Assembly (NCBI GenBank): GCA_036571765.1
Contig: BROE01000007.1
Span: forward strand, 6,054,829 to 6,118,828
Reading direction: 5' to 3'
Length of the DNA: 64,000 nt
Source: Plecoglossus altivelis
Taxonomy: Eukaryota > Chordata > Actinopteri > Osmeriformes > Plecoglossidae
This document shows positions 23,336 through 36,260 of this stretch, one piece after another. The notes under the pieces were generated by a model, which ran no database searches, was not told the origin of the DNA, and saw only the letters and a program-made list of their open reading frames with translations. Position 1 is the stretch's first letter; every line of letters starts with the position of its first letter. The translations under genes and the position numbers were made by a program.

Positions 23336-26047
23336 GCTGACAGGGCATTAGGGACGTCTGTCCTCTCCTGCAGCTTGTCTAATCCCTCCTTTCTTCTCTT
23401 CTTTCATCCGTTCTCTCATCTCCAGGTTGTTGCCACCTCCTCCCTGACGAACACACCACCGTGGTGATCGCTGGAAAACAGGCTCATCCAACCTCTGATG
23501 TGATAGCTTGGCCCGATGAGCTTTGTGTGTGCGTGCGTGTCTGCTTGTGTGTTTTTCTAAGAGCTTCTGTGATGCTACCTACACCCACATGGCCAGATCA
23601 TCATGAGCACATCACTTCAGAACTCTCTGTGGAGCGTCTGTCTGCTGGCTGACTGAGGAACGCTGGCCTGTCTTCCAGAGCCACGATCGCGCCAACTCAC
23701 CCAGCAGAGATACACTAACATGTCGTGTAATGAATGGCACCACTCGCTCAGCCTCCACGCTCTGGGTTTCTGTTTCTCAGAACCTTACATTTTCTTCCTG
23801 TATCTCTTTCATTCACCCCCCTCCCTTTATCTCTCTCTATGTCTGTCACTTTTCAGTCTCTCCCCCACCAAACCCTTCTTCTCTTTTGTTCTTTCTCCCC
23901 CTTTTATCTGTGTCTATCTTCCCTCTCTGTCTCTCTCTGTCTCTTTCTCCACTCTCTCTGTCTCCTTCTCCCCTCTCTCTATATCTCTCTCTCCCTCTCT
24001 ATCTCTCTCTGTCTCAATCTCCCTTTGTCTCTCTGTCCCAGTCCCAGGGGGTGAGATGACCGGTGTCCCTCTAGGGGCTGACAGCTGTGAGGACGGCTCT
24101 GTGTCTCCGTTCTCCTCTGTGGAGAAGTGAGAGGGCTGGGGAGAGGCTGAGAGGTGTGGCCTCCTCTCCTTTTCTCCTCCTACTGGAAGGAGATGGATGG
24201 ATCTACAACTGACAGGAGACTGGAAACGAGACAGGGGGAGAGAGAGATGGGGAAGGGAGGAGGGCCGAGCGAGGGTGACTCAAGCTCTCCTCCCTGTTCC
24301 TCCGTACCACTTTCCCTCCATCTGCTTTAGGTTTGTGTAGATCTTTCTGCACAATCATCCTTCTTCAGTCTCCAGCCTCCATCCTCGACCTCCCCGGCTT
24401 CCAGCCTCCAGAACATCATCCTCTGAGAACCCCCAGCCTTCTGCTTCCATCCCAAACCCCCCAGCCTTCACCTCCAGCTTCCATACCCAGCCTCTTCACT
24501 GGCAGCCTTTCCCAGAAGGATGACCCACACCTAGACGAGACCCAGAATGATCCGGCCTCTGGTCCAAGCCCTGAGACCTCCCCGTCTCTAGACAGCTGAG
24601 CTCACTAGAAAGCGTTCCACAGCCTCCTTGTGGATCAGGAGCCCATGACCTTCTGTGGAAAAATCCACACGTGACCCAAACCCAACTAAACCAAATTCAA
24701 AGTAGATGTCTGAAAGGTTCAAGGTACGTTCGGTAGGTATCCTGCCGTGAACATTTGTTTTTGTTTTCTGCCTGATGCACTGGCTCTACTCATGACGCCT
24801 GGGCCTCAGTATCACATTGCTGTTCCACACGTGTGTTTGAGCGAGTGTTTGTTTGCGGGTCGTAATGAGCGAGTCCCCAGGGAAGCTCAGTCCCGAGTGA
24901 GAGAAATGTGCACGTGCATGTGCACGAGAGGTCGTGTGTGCGTGCGTGAGTGTCTGTGTTCGTTCAAGATGTCTGACTGCGTGTGTCTGTGTACGTGTGC
25001 GAACGGTTTGTGTGCGTTCAAGATGTGCGTGTCTTTGTGCGCGTGCGTGCATTGCAGTGTGCGCGTGCAGAGTACATCCGTGCGCGCGTCTACATGCGTG
25101 CGAGTGTTTGTGAGGGAGACATAAAGACTAAGTTGGTATTGTATGTCTCTATACTTGTAAACAAAGAAGTTCACAGGGTGGAACTTGAACCTTTTCAGGC
25201 TGGGAGCTCTTTGTGTTTGACGCAACTTTCTGACACTTCCCATGCACCGCTCTCCAGAGGGGTGCGTGTGTGTTTGTGTTGTGTTGTGTGGTGTGTGTGC
25301 ATGTGTGTTTAAGGGGAAGGCCTCTTTATTGCGAAGGAAGAGTCTTTGTGGAGGAGATCAAGGCTTGGTGGGTGGGGGCGGGTGGGTGGAGGCTTACGAT
25401 AGGGACTGAGAAGGGTTGGGGGGGGTAAGCTCAGTTTGATGACATCTTTATTGTGAGTTTGATTAGCATTCTACCCCGCCACTTCAGAGACAGTTTTCCC
25501 ACATGTCTCACGTGGGGCGGAGAAAATGTACTTTCTACACCACCCTCTGCATGCACACACACACACACACATGCCCGCACACACACACACAAAGCACCCC
25601 CACCCTCACCCAACACAAAACACATAGATGTACACTCTCTGTGGGACTAAATGTACCCTATCACCATTCTTCACTTAAAGTGAACACAACCAGTGCCACA
25701 ACCTCTCCCTGCCAATCGTGTGTGTGTGTGTGTGTGTGGGGGGGGGGGGTGTTGGATTGCCATGGCAACCTGTGCTTCAACTCGATGTCCTGTTGTTGTT
25801 CCCTTCTACAGTGTGTTTGGGTGTAAACACATGCTGGGCATGTAAACAAACAGCATCATGACATCATGAACCTGCAGTGTGTGGGATGATGGAAGCCAGG
25901 AGGATGGAGGGATGAATGAGAGGTGGAGAGCGCAGAGTGGGTGCTTTTGTTTCAAAGTTGGATTCAACGAAGGGTTAATTCATAGACACGCATGCACACA
26001 CACAAAACACCAACACGTTGATTGATCACACACACACTCACATGGTG
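23336..26047. other. Intergenic with CT, GT/CG and CA stretches
   Basis: CT-rich 23800-24040, alternating TG/CG 24905-25110, GT 25262-25312, CA 25555-25592, GT then G11 at 25718-25750. An 88-codon Pro/Ser-rich frame at 24333-24599 has no recognised family. No gene supported. Confidence 0.55.
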
Positions 26048-26440
26048 GAGCCCGCCCTCACAGTCCTCACAGTATTCACAGCCATCACAGTACTCACAGT
26101 CCTCACAGTACTCACAGTCCTCACAGTCCTCACAGCTCTCACAGTACCCACAGTCCTCACAGTCCTCACAGCTCTCACAGTACTCACAGTCCTCACAGCT
26201 CTCACAGTACTCACAGTCCTCACAGCTCTCACAGTACTCACAGTCCTCACAGTATTCACAGCTCTCACAGTCCTCACAGCCCTCACAGTCCTCACAGTCC
26301 TCACAGTCCTCACAGCCCTTACAGCTCTCACAGTCCTCACAGCCCTCACAGCTCTCACAGTCCTCACAGCCCTCACAGTCCTCACAGTCCTCACAGTCCT
26401 CACTGCCCTTACAGTCCTCACAGCCTTTGCAGACCTCTCA
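26048..26440. repeat. 9-bp minisatellite (CAGTCCTCA)
   Basis: About 43 units alternating CAGTCCTCA, CAGTACTCA, CAGCTCTCA and CAGCCCTCA. As 9 is a multiple of 3, all frames stay open (TVLTVLTAL, SSQSSQ, and antisense VRTVRA). No non-repeat coding sequence flanks it. Confidence 0.96.
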
Positions 26441-27757
26441 GATCAGCCGCAGTTTGCTCTTCCCATGGTGCTTTGTGTCTCACTGATCTATCAGACCCGA
26501 CGGCCCCTCTGAAGTCCCCAGACTTCATCAAAGAGGAATGAGCAGAGCGTCCAGGATGAATAGAGAGAGAAAGGATGAGTGAGAGTATCAGTGAAATAGT
26601 GAAAGAGGATGAGAAAATGAGAGGGAGAAAACGGCAAGAAGGCGAGTTTGAGAGTAAAAAAGAGAGACATGCAGAAGGAGAGAGAGGGAGAGAGAGTGTT
26701 TTCTTGCTGTCTCTGTGAGGACTCAGCTGTGGAGGTGAGTGAAGTAAACAAATGCCTGTTTTCTCAGCAGCGTGTCGTGGTCATGGTCTTTTTTTGTTTT
26801 GGCATGAGGGTGATTAACTGAGACTCCCATCCCCTCCCTTCCCTTCCATTCCCCTCCCCTCCCTTCTCCTCTCATCTCCTCCCCACCCCTACCCTCCCCT
26901 CTTCCCGTTATTTATGTTTTGGGGTCATGTAATTAACTCAAACTGAATTAATTAGAGAGAGAAAATAAAGGAGAGAGAGAGAGATGTTGGAGTTTTGTGT
27001 CTATGTGTGCTGTTCTCTCCTGGCTGTGTGATCATCTGGCAAAGCTGAGAGGCCCAGAGGCCAGTGTCCCTCAACCCTTTAGGGGGGAGATGAGAGGTTG
27101 GGCGGGGAGGAGGGATGGGATGGTGGGGCTGGTCTGTGGAGGGGAAGAAAGATAGAGGAGATGGAGGGAGGTGCAGGAGGGAGGGCTGCGGTGATGTATG
27201 CTTTACGACAGAGACTGAGGCAGGGTCCTTGGATTCAGAGGAGAATGATGGTCGCTTCATCGTGAGAGGGGGAGGGAGAGATGAGTGGTTTGAAAGGAGA
27301 GAGAGGAATGGAAAGATGAAATGGGGGGCTATTCCAGAGAAGGAGAGGTTGCGTGAGGATTAAGCATTTGTTGTTGGCCTCATTTCTCCTAACATGGAAT
27401 ATCTGCTCAGCTTGGATTGGTCTCTGTGGGCTGGTATGCTATTCCAATTGGTCTCTCAGGGCCTCAGCTCTCATTTGATAGGTCTCCAAGGGCATCATGA
27501 AATGAGGTACCAGCCAAAGTCCGCAACACCAGCTGAAAGTTAAAGCAACACCCAAAGCACACATCCACCGCAGAAGTAATCTCTAATTCAAACTGACCGG
27601 ATACAAAGGAACATGCATCCCTTGTAAGGACAGCCCATGTTTTGCTGCACTGTCCCTGCGTTGCCATGGCGAGGAGGTTGTTAAAGAAGGGCAACTAATT
27701 GTCGACTTGTGTTGAGACTCATTCTTAGTTCTTTCTCAGAATCCTTCTCTTGACCCT

Positions 27758-27826
<69 letters not shown>

Positions 27827-28089
27827 GTCTGTGTCTCTCTTTCTCTACCTTTCTCCATCTGCAATCATCTCCCCCTTTCTCTCCTCCCCCTGATCGAGGG
27901 GGTGTAGATATGAAAGTTTCTGCTCTGTTTTGTTCCACATTCTACACAGCTTCACCTTCACTCTTCAGACAAACAATGGCTCCATTACACAGACTCTGCC
28001 TTTGCCTCCTTCTCTCTTTCTCTACCTCACTCACTGTCACACTCCAGCTCTTACTACTCTCTGCCTCACCATTCTCTTTTTCTCACCCT
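26441..28089. other. Intergenic with GA/CT tracts
   Basis: GA-rich 26560-26700, pyrimidine 26828-26900, an AT-rich homeodomain-type patch TGTAATTAACTCAAAC/GAATTAATTAGAG at 26927-26957, purine tract 27070-27180 and CT array 27757-27850. AACAATGG, an optimal SOX-type site, lies at 27972-27979. No gene. Confidence 0.55.
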
Positions 28090-28100
28090 CTCCCTCTCTC

Positions 28101-28178
<78 letters not shown>
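28090..28178. repeat. (CT)n microsatellite
   Basis: About 43 CT units with a single CG interruption. A second run lies at 28532-28565. Confidence 0.97.
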
Positions 28179-28532
28179 ATGGAAAGCCAGTATGTTGGTC
28201 TTCTCTCCAGACCGTCTGGGAATGTCTCATAGAGATGTCCGTGTCGTTAGTTATATTAGATTTAAAGAGGTTTGCTATTGCAATTATAGGTTGTGTGGAA
28301 CCAGTCCCGGTATCACAGCAGCAGTCTGCCACAACCCCCAGAGATCTAATAGATACACCTAGATTTAGGAGAAGTCTCTCTGTGTACTTCTCTCCTCCTA
28401 CCACTCTTTCTTTGTCTCTCTGCCATTCCTCTCTCTCTCTCCCTCTGTTATAGATATCTGCTTTTGTAGTAGATATCTCAGAGATCTCTGGCCAAGTTTC
28501 CAATACTGTACATGATTCTGTCGTCTGCCATG

Positions 28533-28568
<36 letters not shown>

Positions 28569-28585
28569 CTCTTGCTCTCTCTCTT

Positions 28586-29240
28586 TAATGTTTGATCATT
28601 ATTCAATTAAATTCAAGATGTATTTATAATTTTACAACCCTCACGTTCCTAGAGGAAGGGAGGTGACCAGGTCGGGAGAACAGCGTGCGTTCCGTGAGAA
28701 GAGAAGAGACTCTGAGGCAGAGTTGGGGAGATGAAGGAGGAGCGATGCAGAATATTTACTGGGTTGTTTCTCTTTCTAAATTGAATGGTGTTATTGATTA
28801 GAGACAGAACAATAGTCTGTGAGCGTTTCTAAGGTTCAGTAGAGGGGACCTTTAAAAGAGAGGCACATTCCTAACTTGCCAATCCACTCCATCATTGTTT
28901 TGGAAAATACAATTCTGAAGAAGTTAAGAGATTTGATCCATGACTAATAACATTCTTCATCAAAGCTGCTGAGAAAGACTGTAATCCGTACTGACTCCAA
29001 CATCCCGAATCTCCTCCCCTCCCTCGCTCACTCTCTCTATATATATCTCTATGTCCCCCCCTTCTCTCTCTCCCTCTCTCTGTTTCCAGAACGAGTTTTC
29101 ATAAAGTTTAGGATGTTTATTTTGCATCTGAATTGATCAATCTACTTAACTGGAATATTCTCTGTTTATTGTCCATTATGTCAAAGTTATAGCGATCTTC
29201 TGGAAAAAGCATCTCAGAGCCTTTGCATGTACACAGGACC
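28586..29240. promoter_or_regulatory. Candidate conserved non-coding element cluster
   Basis: Three complex AT-balanced islands (28586-28640, 28745-28995, 29088-29235) separated by short mixed sequence. They carry TTATTCAATTAAATTC, a SOX-type AACAATAG (28808-28815), ATTGTT (28894-28899), TTGATCAATC and TTATTGTCCATTATG. This is the densest enhancer-like block in the left half of the window. Function not demonstrated. Confidence 0.4.
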
Positions 29241-30038
29241 TGACATGAGAGAATACCCAGAGAAGTTTCCCAATAAAAGCAAGCCATGCACACATCTAAT
29301 CATTACAGTGTCACACAAACAACCCTCTCATTGTGGAAAACGGAATGAGCTCAACCCCGAGTTCTTCACATCAAGAGTTTGTGTTGGTGTGGAGTGGGTT
29401 TGGGGTCAGCACTCGCAGTCAGGGGTTTTAATACATACAGTTGACTCTCATTCAGAGCACTCACAGGGTAACGCACAAACGTACATAAACAAACGTGAAA
29501 AAACACGAGCAAATATGCACACTCGCAAGCACTTTGACTTTCATACTCACACACACACACACATCAACACACATCAACACACACACACACACACCTTCAC
29601 CCAGACCGTTGGTCAGGCCTCATTTAGCAGAGTGCATAACTGTCTCTAGGTAACGAATGACCTGTAGTGACAAACCAAGCCAGGCCAGCTCACAGACCCT
29701 AACTACACTGGCCAGATATCCTGCCTTACCAGCCCCATCCATCACCTCCACTCACTCCTCCATCATGGTTCATATCAGGGGAGCACCGCTCCACCCTGGG
29801 CCCCGGATTGCTGCACTAGACTGGGCTAGAACAGCGCCGGAGCGCCCATGGCCCCTGCTTAGGATGCACCAGCATGTACAGAGCTGGACTTACCACTTTC
29901 TCATTCTGTCCGTCGCCACCGGCAACGGGAAATGATGACAAATGCCCTCCTTTTTTCACTCCCTTGCTTTTATTTTTCATTGTGTTCATCTTTTGTGTGT
30001 GTGTGTGGGGGGGAGTCAAAAGTGAATGTGTGCATGTG

Positions 30039-30073
<35 letters not shown>

Positions 30074-31389
30074 AGGAGAGGGGGGGGACTGAGGCAGGGA
30101 GAGAGAGAGACAGAGAGAGAGAGAGAAAAAAGAGAGAGAGAAAAGGAGAGCTCAAAAATAAAAAATAGAAGTCTCATTTTCCATTCCAGCCGTGAGTCAA
30201 GGCATCTGGGGTTTAGTGGCTTGACCTTCCCTGGTTGGCACAGCGACAGGAAGATGAGGATGATGGGAGACTCTAAAGGATGCCATGAGAGGATTCAGGG
30301 CTTCCTCCATCGCCCTTGGTTACCTCGGAGACTACTGTGATTCATGATGACAGTCAGGACCGCATTCGAGACTTGGCTGGCAAGAGAAAACCTGCATATT
30401 GACATAGTCCAAGACCAAGTCACTGTCCTTATAAAAACTAAACACATGATTGTAACTAAATAACTATTAATAAAGCATGACACACACAGATGTATGAGAA
30501 AGGCTACAGAAGATTATATCTGTCTGATCCCTGGTTCAAACTCCTAACATCACTCCTGCTTAAATCTATTAATATGTAGCGACACAGTGTTGAACAGTCA
30601 CACAGGCTGGCTCATGGTTGGGAAAGAACCACACTTGCTGATCCTTAAATTGGTTGACTGCTGGTTTCCCTCTGGTGTGTCAGGTGTATCATGGAGGGGT
30701 TTCCCCCGCAGAGGCAAAGCTTCTGATTGGCTACTGGAGTTAAACAGAGCGAGACCCTGGGATTCACCTGTCAGCACCTGTCGGCATGACTACGATTTCA
30801 GCTCGATGAGGTCACCTGATGCAGACGAAGGATGGGAGGAAACCCTGCAGTAGTCGTACAGCTTATCTACAAATATATGCAGTACAGAAATACCTATTCA
30901 GATAGAATTGGATTGTCATGGAAATATGATGTGTTAGGATCTAATGAACACGTATAGTTGTAGAATGAGTTCTCTCTTTGCAGTATCTGACAGTGTTACG
31001 TTTAGAATTAGGGTTACTAAACTACCTGTATACATGCTTGGAGTCTATCTCTTTATTGAACGTTTTAGGGGGAAAAGCGATTTAGAGAGTTCAGAGATTT
31101 CAAACAGTTCTTTGGGCCCATTTCCATCCACAGTTATGATTTCTGAGCTGTCCTAACCCTGTATCGGACAACTTCAGCCTCCTAGCAGTCCTGTTCCAGC
31201 CCGGTTCTCCCAGACCTGGAGATCTGATGGTATCTGACTCTGGGTTCCTGCTGGGCTCCAGAGCTTTGATGAGGAGGACTGTGGGGCTTAAACAGCGGAC
31301 TATCCCTTTAGCAGGCAGCACATGTGTAGGATTAGCTGACGTTTGTAAGTGGGCAGATCCTGTTTCTGCTCCTATCCTCATTTTCCAGA
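29241..31389. other. Intergenic with CA and GA arrays
   Basis: CA 29546-29603, GT 29995-30009, GA 30043-30145. Then about 1.2 kb (30180-31389) of complex DNA without a recognised exon. Confidence 0.5.
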
Positions 31390-31625
31390 GTTTTAGCATC
31401 GGCGCAATCGGAATCTCTGTGTGAGCGACGCGGATGAGGGCTCGTATTACTCGGCGAGGAGAGCAGGACGGAGCGAGCGAGCGAGCGAGGGACGGGAGGG
31501 GGGGGCGCGAGGGGTTGGACGGGAGGGGCTCCTGGTTAAGACGCAGTAAGCCCCCGTGTCTGTCGGTCCGTTCTGCTAGCCCGCTCGTGAGGTGTTCCCA
31601 CCGCGTCCCCCCCCCCCTCCTCCTC
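31390..31625. promoter_or_regulatory. CpG-rich patch (small CpG island candidate)
   Basis: Dense CpG run: ATCGGCGCAATCGG, GAGCGACGCGG, an (GAGC)n run, GGGGGGCGCGAGG and CCCGCTCGTGAGG. It is distinct from surrounding CpG-poor DNA. It could be an unannotated promoter of a non-coding transcript. A 248-codon minus-strand frame (31100-31846) crosses it without recognisable homology. Confidence 0.4.
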
Positions 31626-33671
31626 TTGCCCACCTCCACCACCGCCAGAAAACCGTAATTGCAAATGTGGAATGTTGCAGCGGAACCAGAGAAAGGAAGG
31701 AAGGTTGTGGAGGGCAGCAGGGAGGAGTGTTGTTGGAACTGACAGTTGAAGCCAGAGAAGTGTTCCCATGTTCCCATGTCGTCCTCTCTCCTGCAGGGGC
31801 TCTGATTAGAATAATGAAGACCCAGGGATTTGGGCTCCGATTCCATTCAAAGGAAGGCTTTGTCCAGCCTTTCTGTCTGTGTGTGTTTGAGTCTGCGTGT
31901 GTGCGTCTGCTTTTATGCATGTGTGTGTGTGTGTGAGCCTAACTAGCAAAACCGGCTCAAAATTCATCCCTGGAAAGTGGATTCATCCCTGTGATCGTTA
32001 TCTCCAGACTCTCGAATCAGCCTGAACCTCGTAGGCCCTGCTCCTGAAACTCAATCTCCCTCTGCTTAGGATGGGCGGGAGATAAAGAAATCAATCACAG
32101 AGATATTAAAAAGGATCTAAGATCCTGCCTGCACAGCCAGGCCAACCCAGCTCTCGCTCAGGACCAACATGAACTCTGGCCCAGTAATCAGTCGTTTTAT
32201 CATCCTGATGTGGACTGTTGAAATGGATAGGGATGCCTGCGTTGTTTGAGCCAGTCAGGTAATTGGATCAACAGGCCAGTCATGTTGAACTGGTGCTGGG
32301 TAAGAAGACATCTCTCTGTCAGATTCAGGTTTGTCTCCCTCTGCTCCTCTTCTCCCCCCCCCCTTTGTTCCCGTCTGTCTGTCTGTCTACATTCTTCTCG
32401 CTTTTTCTCTCTGTCTTTCTCTGTCTCTGTCTCTATACTGGACCAAACGAGACCGTGAATTCTTAAACAGACCAAATGCCAAATGGACGCGTATGTATTG
32501 TTACATTGTTTCATCCAGCTGAGGAGCCAGCCTCTGTGGAGTGGTCTGTTCTCACACACCCCAACACCCAGCATCACACTCACCTGCACGGGCTCACACA
32601 CATACACACTCACGGTCACACATTTTACGTTCGACATGTCGCCACCAGACTGTGAAATGTAAGTTGGATATTTGTCAGGGCATTTTTGATTGGTCATACC
32701 ATACCGGTGGTAACGGTGCCAGGAACACCCCTCCCCCCCCTCCCTCCCTGGCTCCCTCCCTCCTTGGCTCCCTCCCTCCCTCCCCCTCCTCACTCCTCGC
32801 CCCTCCAAGGTCTGTTTAACAAGGAAACCTGCTGGCGAATAAGCCACTTAAAGTTCACCAGATTTATCCCTGAGATTGAAAGATGGATCTACATTACCTT
32901 GTACCTTGAGCCAGCAAAACCTCCTGATTTCGTAACGGTTGGCGCATGCATGGTGTGCGTGTGTGTTTGGACCTTAAGCCTGACCCTCACCCACACTCCC
33001 GGACAGAAGACAAGTTTTCTAATAGAAAATATTTTCCTAATCATTAACAATGAGCTTACGTTTACTAAACACAAACAGACTACTAGAGCAACCATTCATC
33101 CAGACCCCCACCCCTCACCCACCTACCCACACACCCACACACACACACACGGACACACACAGACACTCCCAAAACAATCTGACTGTAAAACACTGGAGCT
33201 ATGAGGTCATCAAGAAGGGACAATTGGCTATATTCCCCAGGAGTCAACCATACTGAAAACACCAAAGAGAGAGATACAATGACAAGAGGGGTAGAGTGAG
33301 AAAGGAAGAGAGGGACAAAGAGAAACAGAAAGAAAAGAAGAAAATCTGTTTTTCAGCTGCACGTCACCGAAGTAGGTACAAGGAGCGTTCCGGAAGCCCT
33401 CCCGTGCGCTCCGACCCCTCCCACCCATGCTTACGCGTTTGAAGCTGAGCCAAAGTGGCATGGAGTAAACCCAACACACTTGGTCTGGGGCCAGGGGACC
33501 CACTGTGCCTCCTGGATGCTAAAAGAGGTCTTGACTCCTGGTGAGCTTGGCTCCATCGAACCCTATTGTCTGGTAGTTGGCACTGGAGAGACAGCACGGT
33601 TCTGCTGTTCAGCTATCTGACAGGATGAACTCTGAACACTGCTCCTCTCTCTCTCTCTCTCTCTCTCTCCC

Positions 33672-33702
<31 letters not shown>

Positions 33703-35849
33703 GTCTGTCTGTCTGTCTGTCCTTCAGGCTGTGGGCCACACTCTGTGTATCCGATGGGCGGCGTATGTTTTACATGTATTGTGTGTGTGGAGGTGTGCTT
33801 GTACATGTGAGAATGTATATATTTGTGTGTGCATTTTTGTGGGTTTCCGTGTGTGACAGACACTGTGTGTGTTTGTGTGTGTTAACTGGAGATCAAAAGC
33901 GGGCTTCTGTTCAGCTCTCTGAGGGGGTTGAAGCTCCTCGTGTAACTGGATCCTGAGGGCAGCAACAGCAGCTGGGCCGGGCCCGTGGTCCTGCGGATCT
34001 GCTGGGTCACCTGGTCCCAGTTAGAGCTCTCTCTCTGCCTCTCTCTCTGGTTCCTGCACTCTACTGTCTCTGGAGAACACAGCTGGACAGGTACCAACTC
34101 ATAGGCACGACAGGTATTTTTCTTCTATCTGACTTCTAACGCTCTGTCTCACTCTTTCTCTCTTTGTCTCTCTCTGTCTCTCTCTCTGTCTCTGACTCCT
34201 ACCTCTCTCACTCTCTGTCTTTCTGCCTTCTCTCTCCATTTCTCTCTCTCTCCTTCTCCACCACAGTAGTGTGTCTGTTGACAGGTCAACAGAAGACTGT
34301 ACTCTCCAGAAGTCTCTATGACTAGGCATTCAAATGCAATGGACTCTGTGTACAACCACCTCCTAAACAAGTCGCTGGTGACTCAGCGTAGGCTAGCATG
34401 GCTTTGGCTTCTTCTGTGTTTGTGTTGTGTTAGATACTGTAACTAAGTCCTGTGTGTGCTCAGGAGATGTGCGATAGGCCTGCGTGTGGGTTATAATTGG
34501 AGATGATCTAGAATAAATCCTTATGGCTACTGTTTGATACTGTTTGATACTGTTTTGATAATGTGTTGGCTGTGTGGATGAGGCTTTTTCCAGTCTTGGT
34601 GGTGGAACTGCTTCATAATGTGTAATCAGTCAGATCTCCTCCATAAACCAGATTGTAAATCTGTCCTCAGCAGCCACGCGGCTGGGCTAGCAACCAGGCA
34701 CTTTGGCTGATGTTACACACACGCATACGCGCGCACACCCACCCACCGACATGCACAGACACTGGTGCAGGCACACGCAGATGGGAACACTTGCACCCAC
34801 ACATGGACAAACGAACACTGGAGACATGTGTGTGTCCTGTAAATACCTCTCTATATCAGAAAGTTTTCCACTGAAGTGAAATCATCACCATCTCACTCTG
34901 TTTAACAGGGGAGGATAGGACAATAAACTGCCGGGCTGTTCTGCTGGCTAACTGATTCTCTCATCAAAGAGGGTCTGAAATGTGTATGTGTTCTGTGTGT
35001 GTGCCAGGGAACCATTGGATAATTTAAGTATTGGGTCTTTAAGCATGTGCTGCTGACTTAATGAGGACTGCACAGTGACCTGGAGATTATGTTCTCCTTG
35101 TGTTCTGATGCTGGGTTTTGTGCGTGAGAGAGAGAGAGACAGCGAGAGAGACAGAGAGAGAGAGAGAGTGTGTTATGTTTCTGTGCAACTAGTGTGGCTC
35201 CTACCCAGCACTCTCCAGTGGCCTCTAATGTGTTCTAGGACATAGAGTTCTACCGGACCCCTGTTCCACATACACACACGCACACACACACGCGCGCGCT
35301 CGGACAAAACACGTTCAGTGCCATCCGCGATGACATAACAGTACATTTCTAATGACAACATAATGCTGATATTGCCTGATGAGAGCTCCATGATGGAGAT
35401 GTTCCTTGTGGTGGGTGAAGCCTGAGCTCCCTCCACCCCATCACTTTACTGGTCTGCCGTTAAACAGGGCCACCCACTGGCACATTAACACTTCACTTTC
35501 ACAAGCGCAGGTTGTCAGTGGTAATTGTTGCACTTTAAGTTGCAAATCAGTTCAGTCCAATTATCCGGGCCTTTGACCCTAGTGTTTACGCCTCCTCTGG
35601 TAGGGATGGGTTGAGGGGATGAATAAAGGGGATGAGGAGGAGGAGAGGAAAGAGAGGGAGAGAGGAAGGAGAAAGGCGTAGAGGAGAGGGGAAGAGGCGG
35701 GAGAGATGAGGGAAGGTCCTTTGGTAATACCGCCACAGGCTGTTTCACGAGCTTTTGTTGTAAATGACGCTTGCCTGGCTTCTGTGCTGAGTAGTTAACA
35801 AGCATGGTGAGTAGTGATACAGAGGAGTGAGAGGGATCCATGCGTGTCT
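31626..35849. other. Intergenic with pyrimidine, GT and GA stretches
   Basis: CT 32340-32440, CCCT 32735-32800, CA 33125-33170, GA 33290-33345, CT then CTGT 33642-33722, GT 33775-33890, CT 34030-34260, GA 35125-35168 and purine 35590-35715. A short TACTGTTTGA tandem lies at 34529-34558. Complex intervals (e.g. 34270-35110) show no gene. Confidence 0.55.
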
Positions 35850-36260
35850 AATGATGCAGGCAGATTACGCCCTGACTGTTTCTCTGGCACTGCTTCCCAG
35901 CTTTCGTCATTCTCATATCTTCATTAGCCAATTTGGATTTGGATGCATCCTACTGGATGGGTGGACACGTCGATCATGTTAACGAGCCAATAAAAATGCA
36001 CCCTCGCCACAGGCGGGAGGGGCCGGGAGGGGGATTCAGTCGCTCTTTAAAAATGTAATGAGTGCTTGTTTCTTTTACGGGCACATTTTCACCTGCGTGG
36101 TGCGGCGTTTGAAAACATGCTCGCGTGTGTCACCAGCCCAAATTCTGCTGCTTTTTTAATGGATGAGAGTGACGTCAGTGTGTGTTTGCTAGGCCGTGTA
36201 GTTAGAGGTGAGGTGCTGGTCGAGGTCCCTCATGGTGTCCGTGCTGCACCTTAATGACGC
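35850..36260. promoter_or_regulatory. Candidate conserved non-coding element with CRE
   Basis: Strongly enhancer-like: complex, repeat-free, with CATCTTCATTAGCCAAT, GGATGCATCC, TGTTAACGAGCC, CCAATAAAAATGC, TCTTTAAAAATG and a perfect CRE TGACGTCA at 36170-36177. A 62-codon frame here matches no family I know. Role in sox9 regulation is inferred from location. Confidence 0.42.

Noticed and set aside
23940..24130. Pyrimidine tract ending in CAG followed by an open stretch, resembling a splice acceptor and exon
   Set aside because: The CT-rich run is a simple repeat like dozens of others here; the frame is short and matches nothing known.
28807..28915. Inverted SOX motif pairs as a SOX9 dimer site
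   Set aside because: ATTGTT and ACAAT at 28894-28912 face the wrong way for the known SOX9 dimer arrangement.
32200..32847. 215-codon minus frame
   Set aside because: Mixes purine-rich low complexity with unremarkable sequence; no domain recognised and no splice context, so treated as chance.
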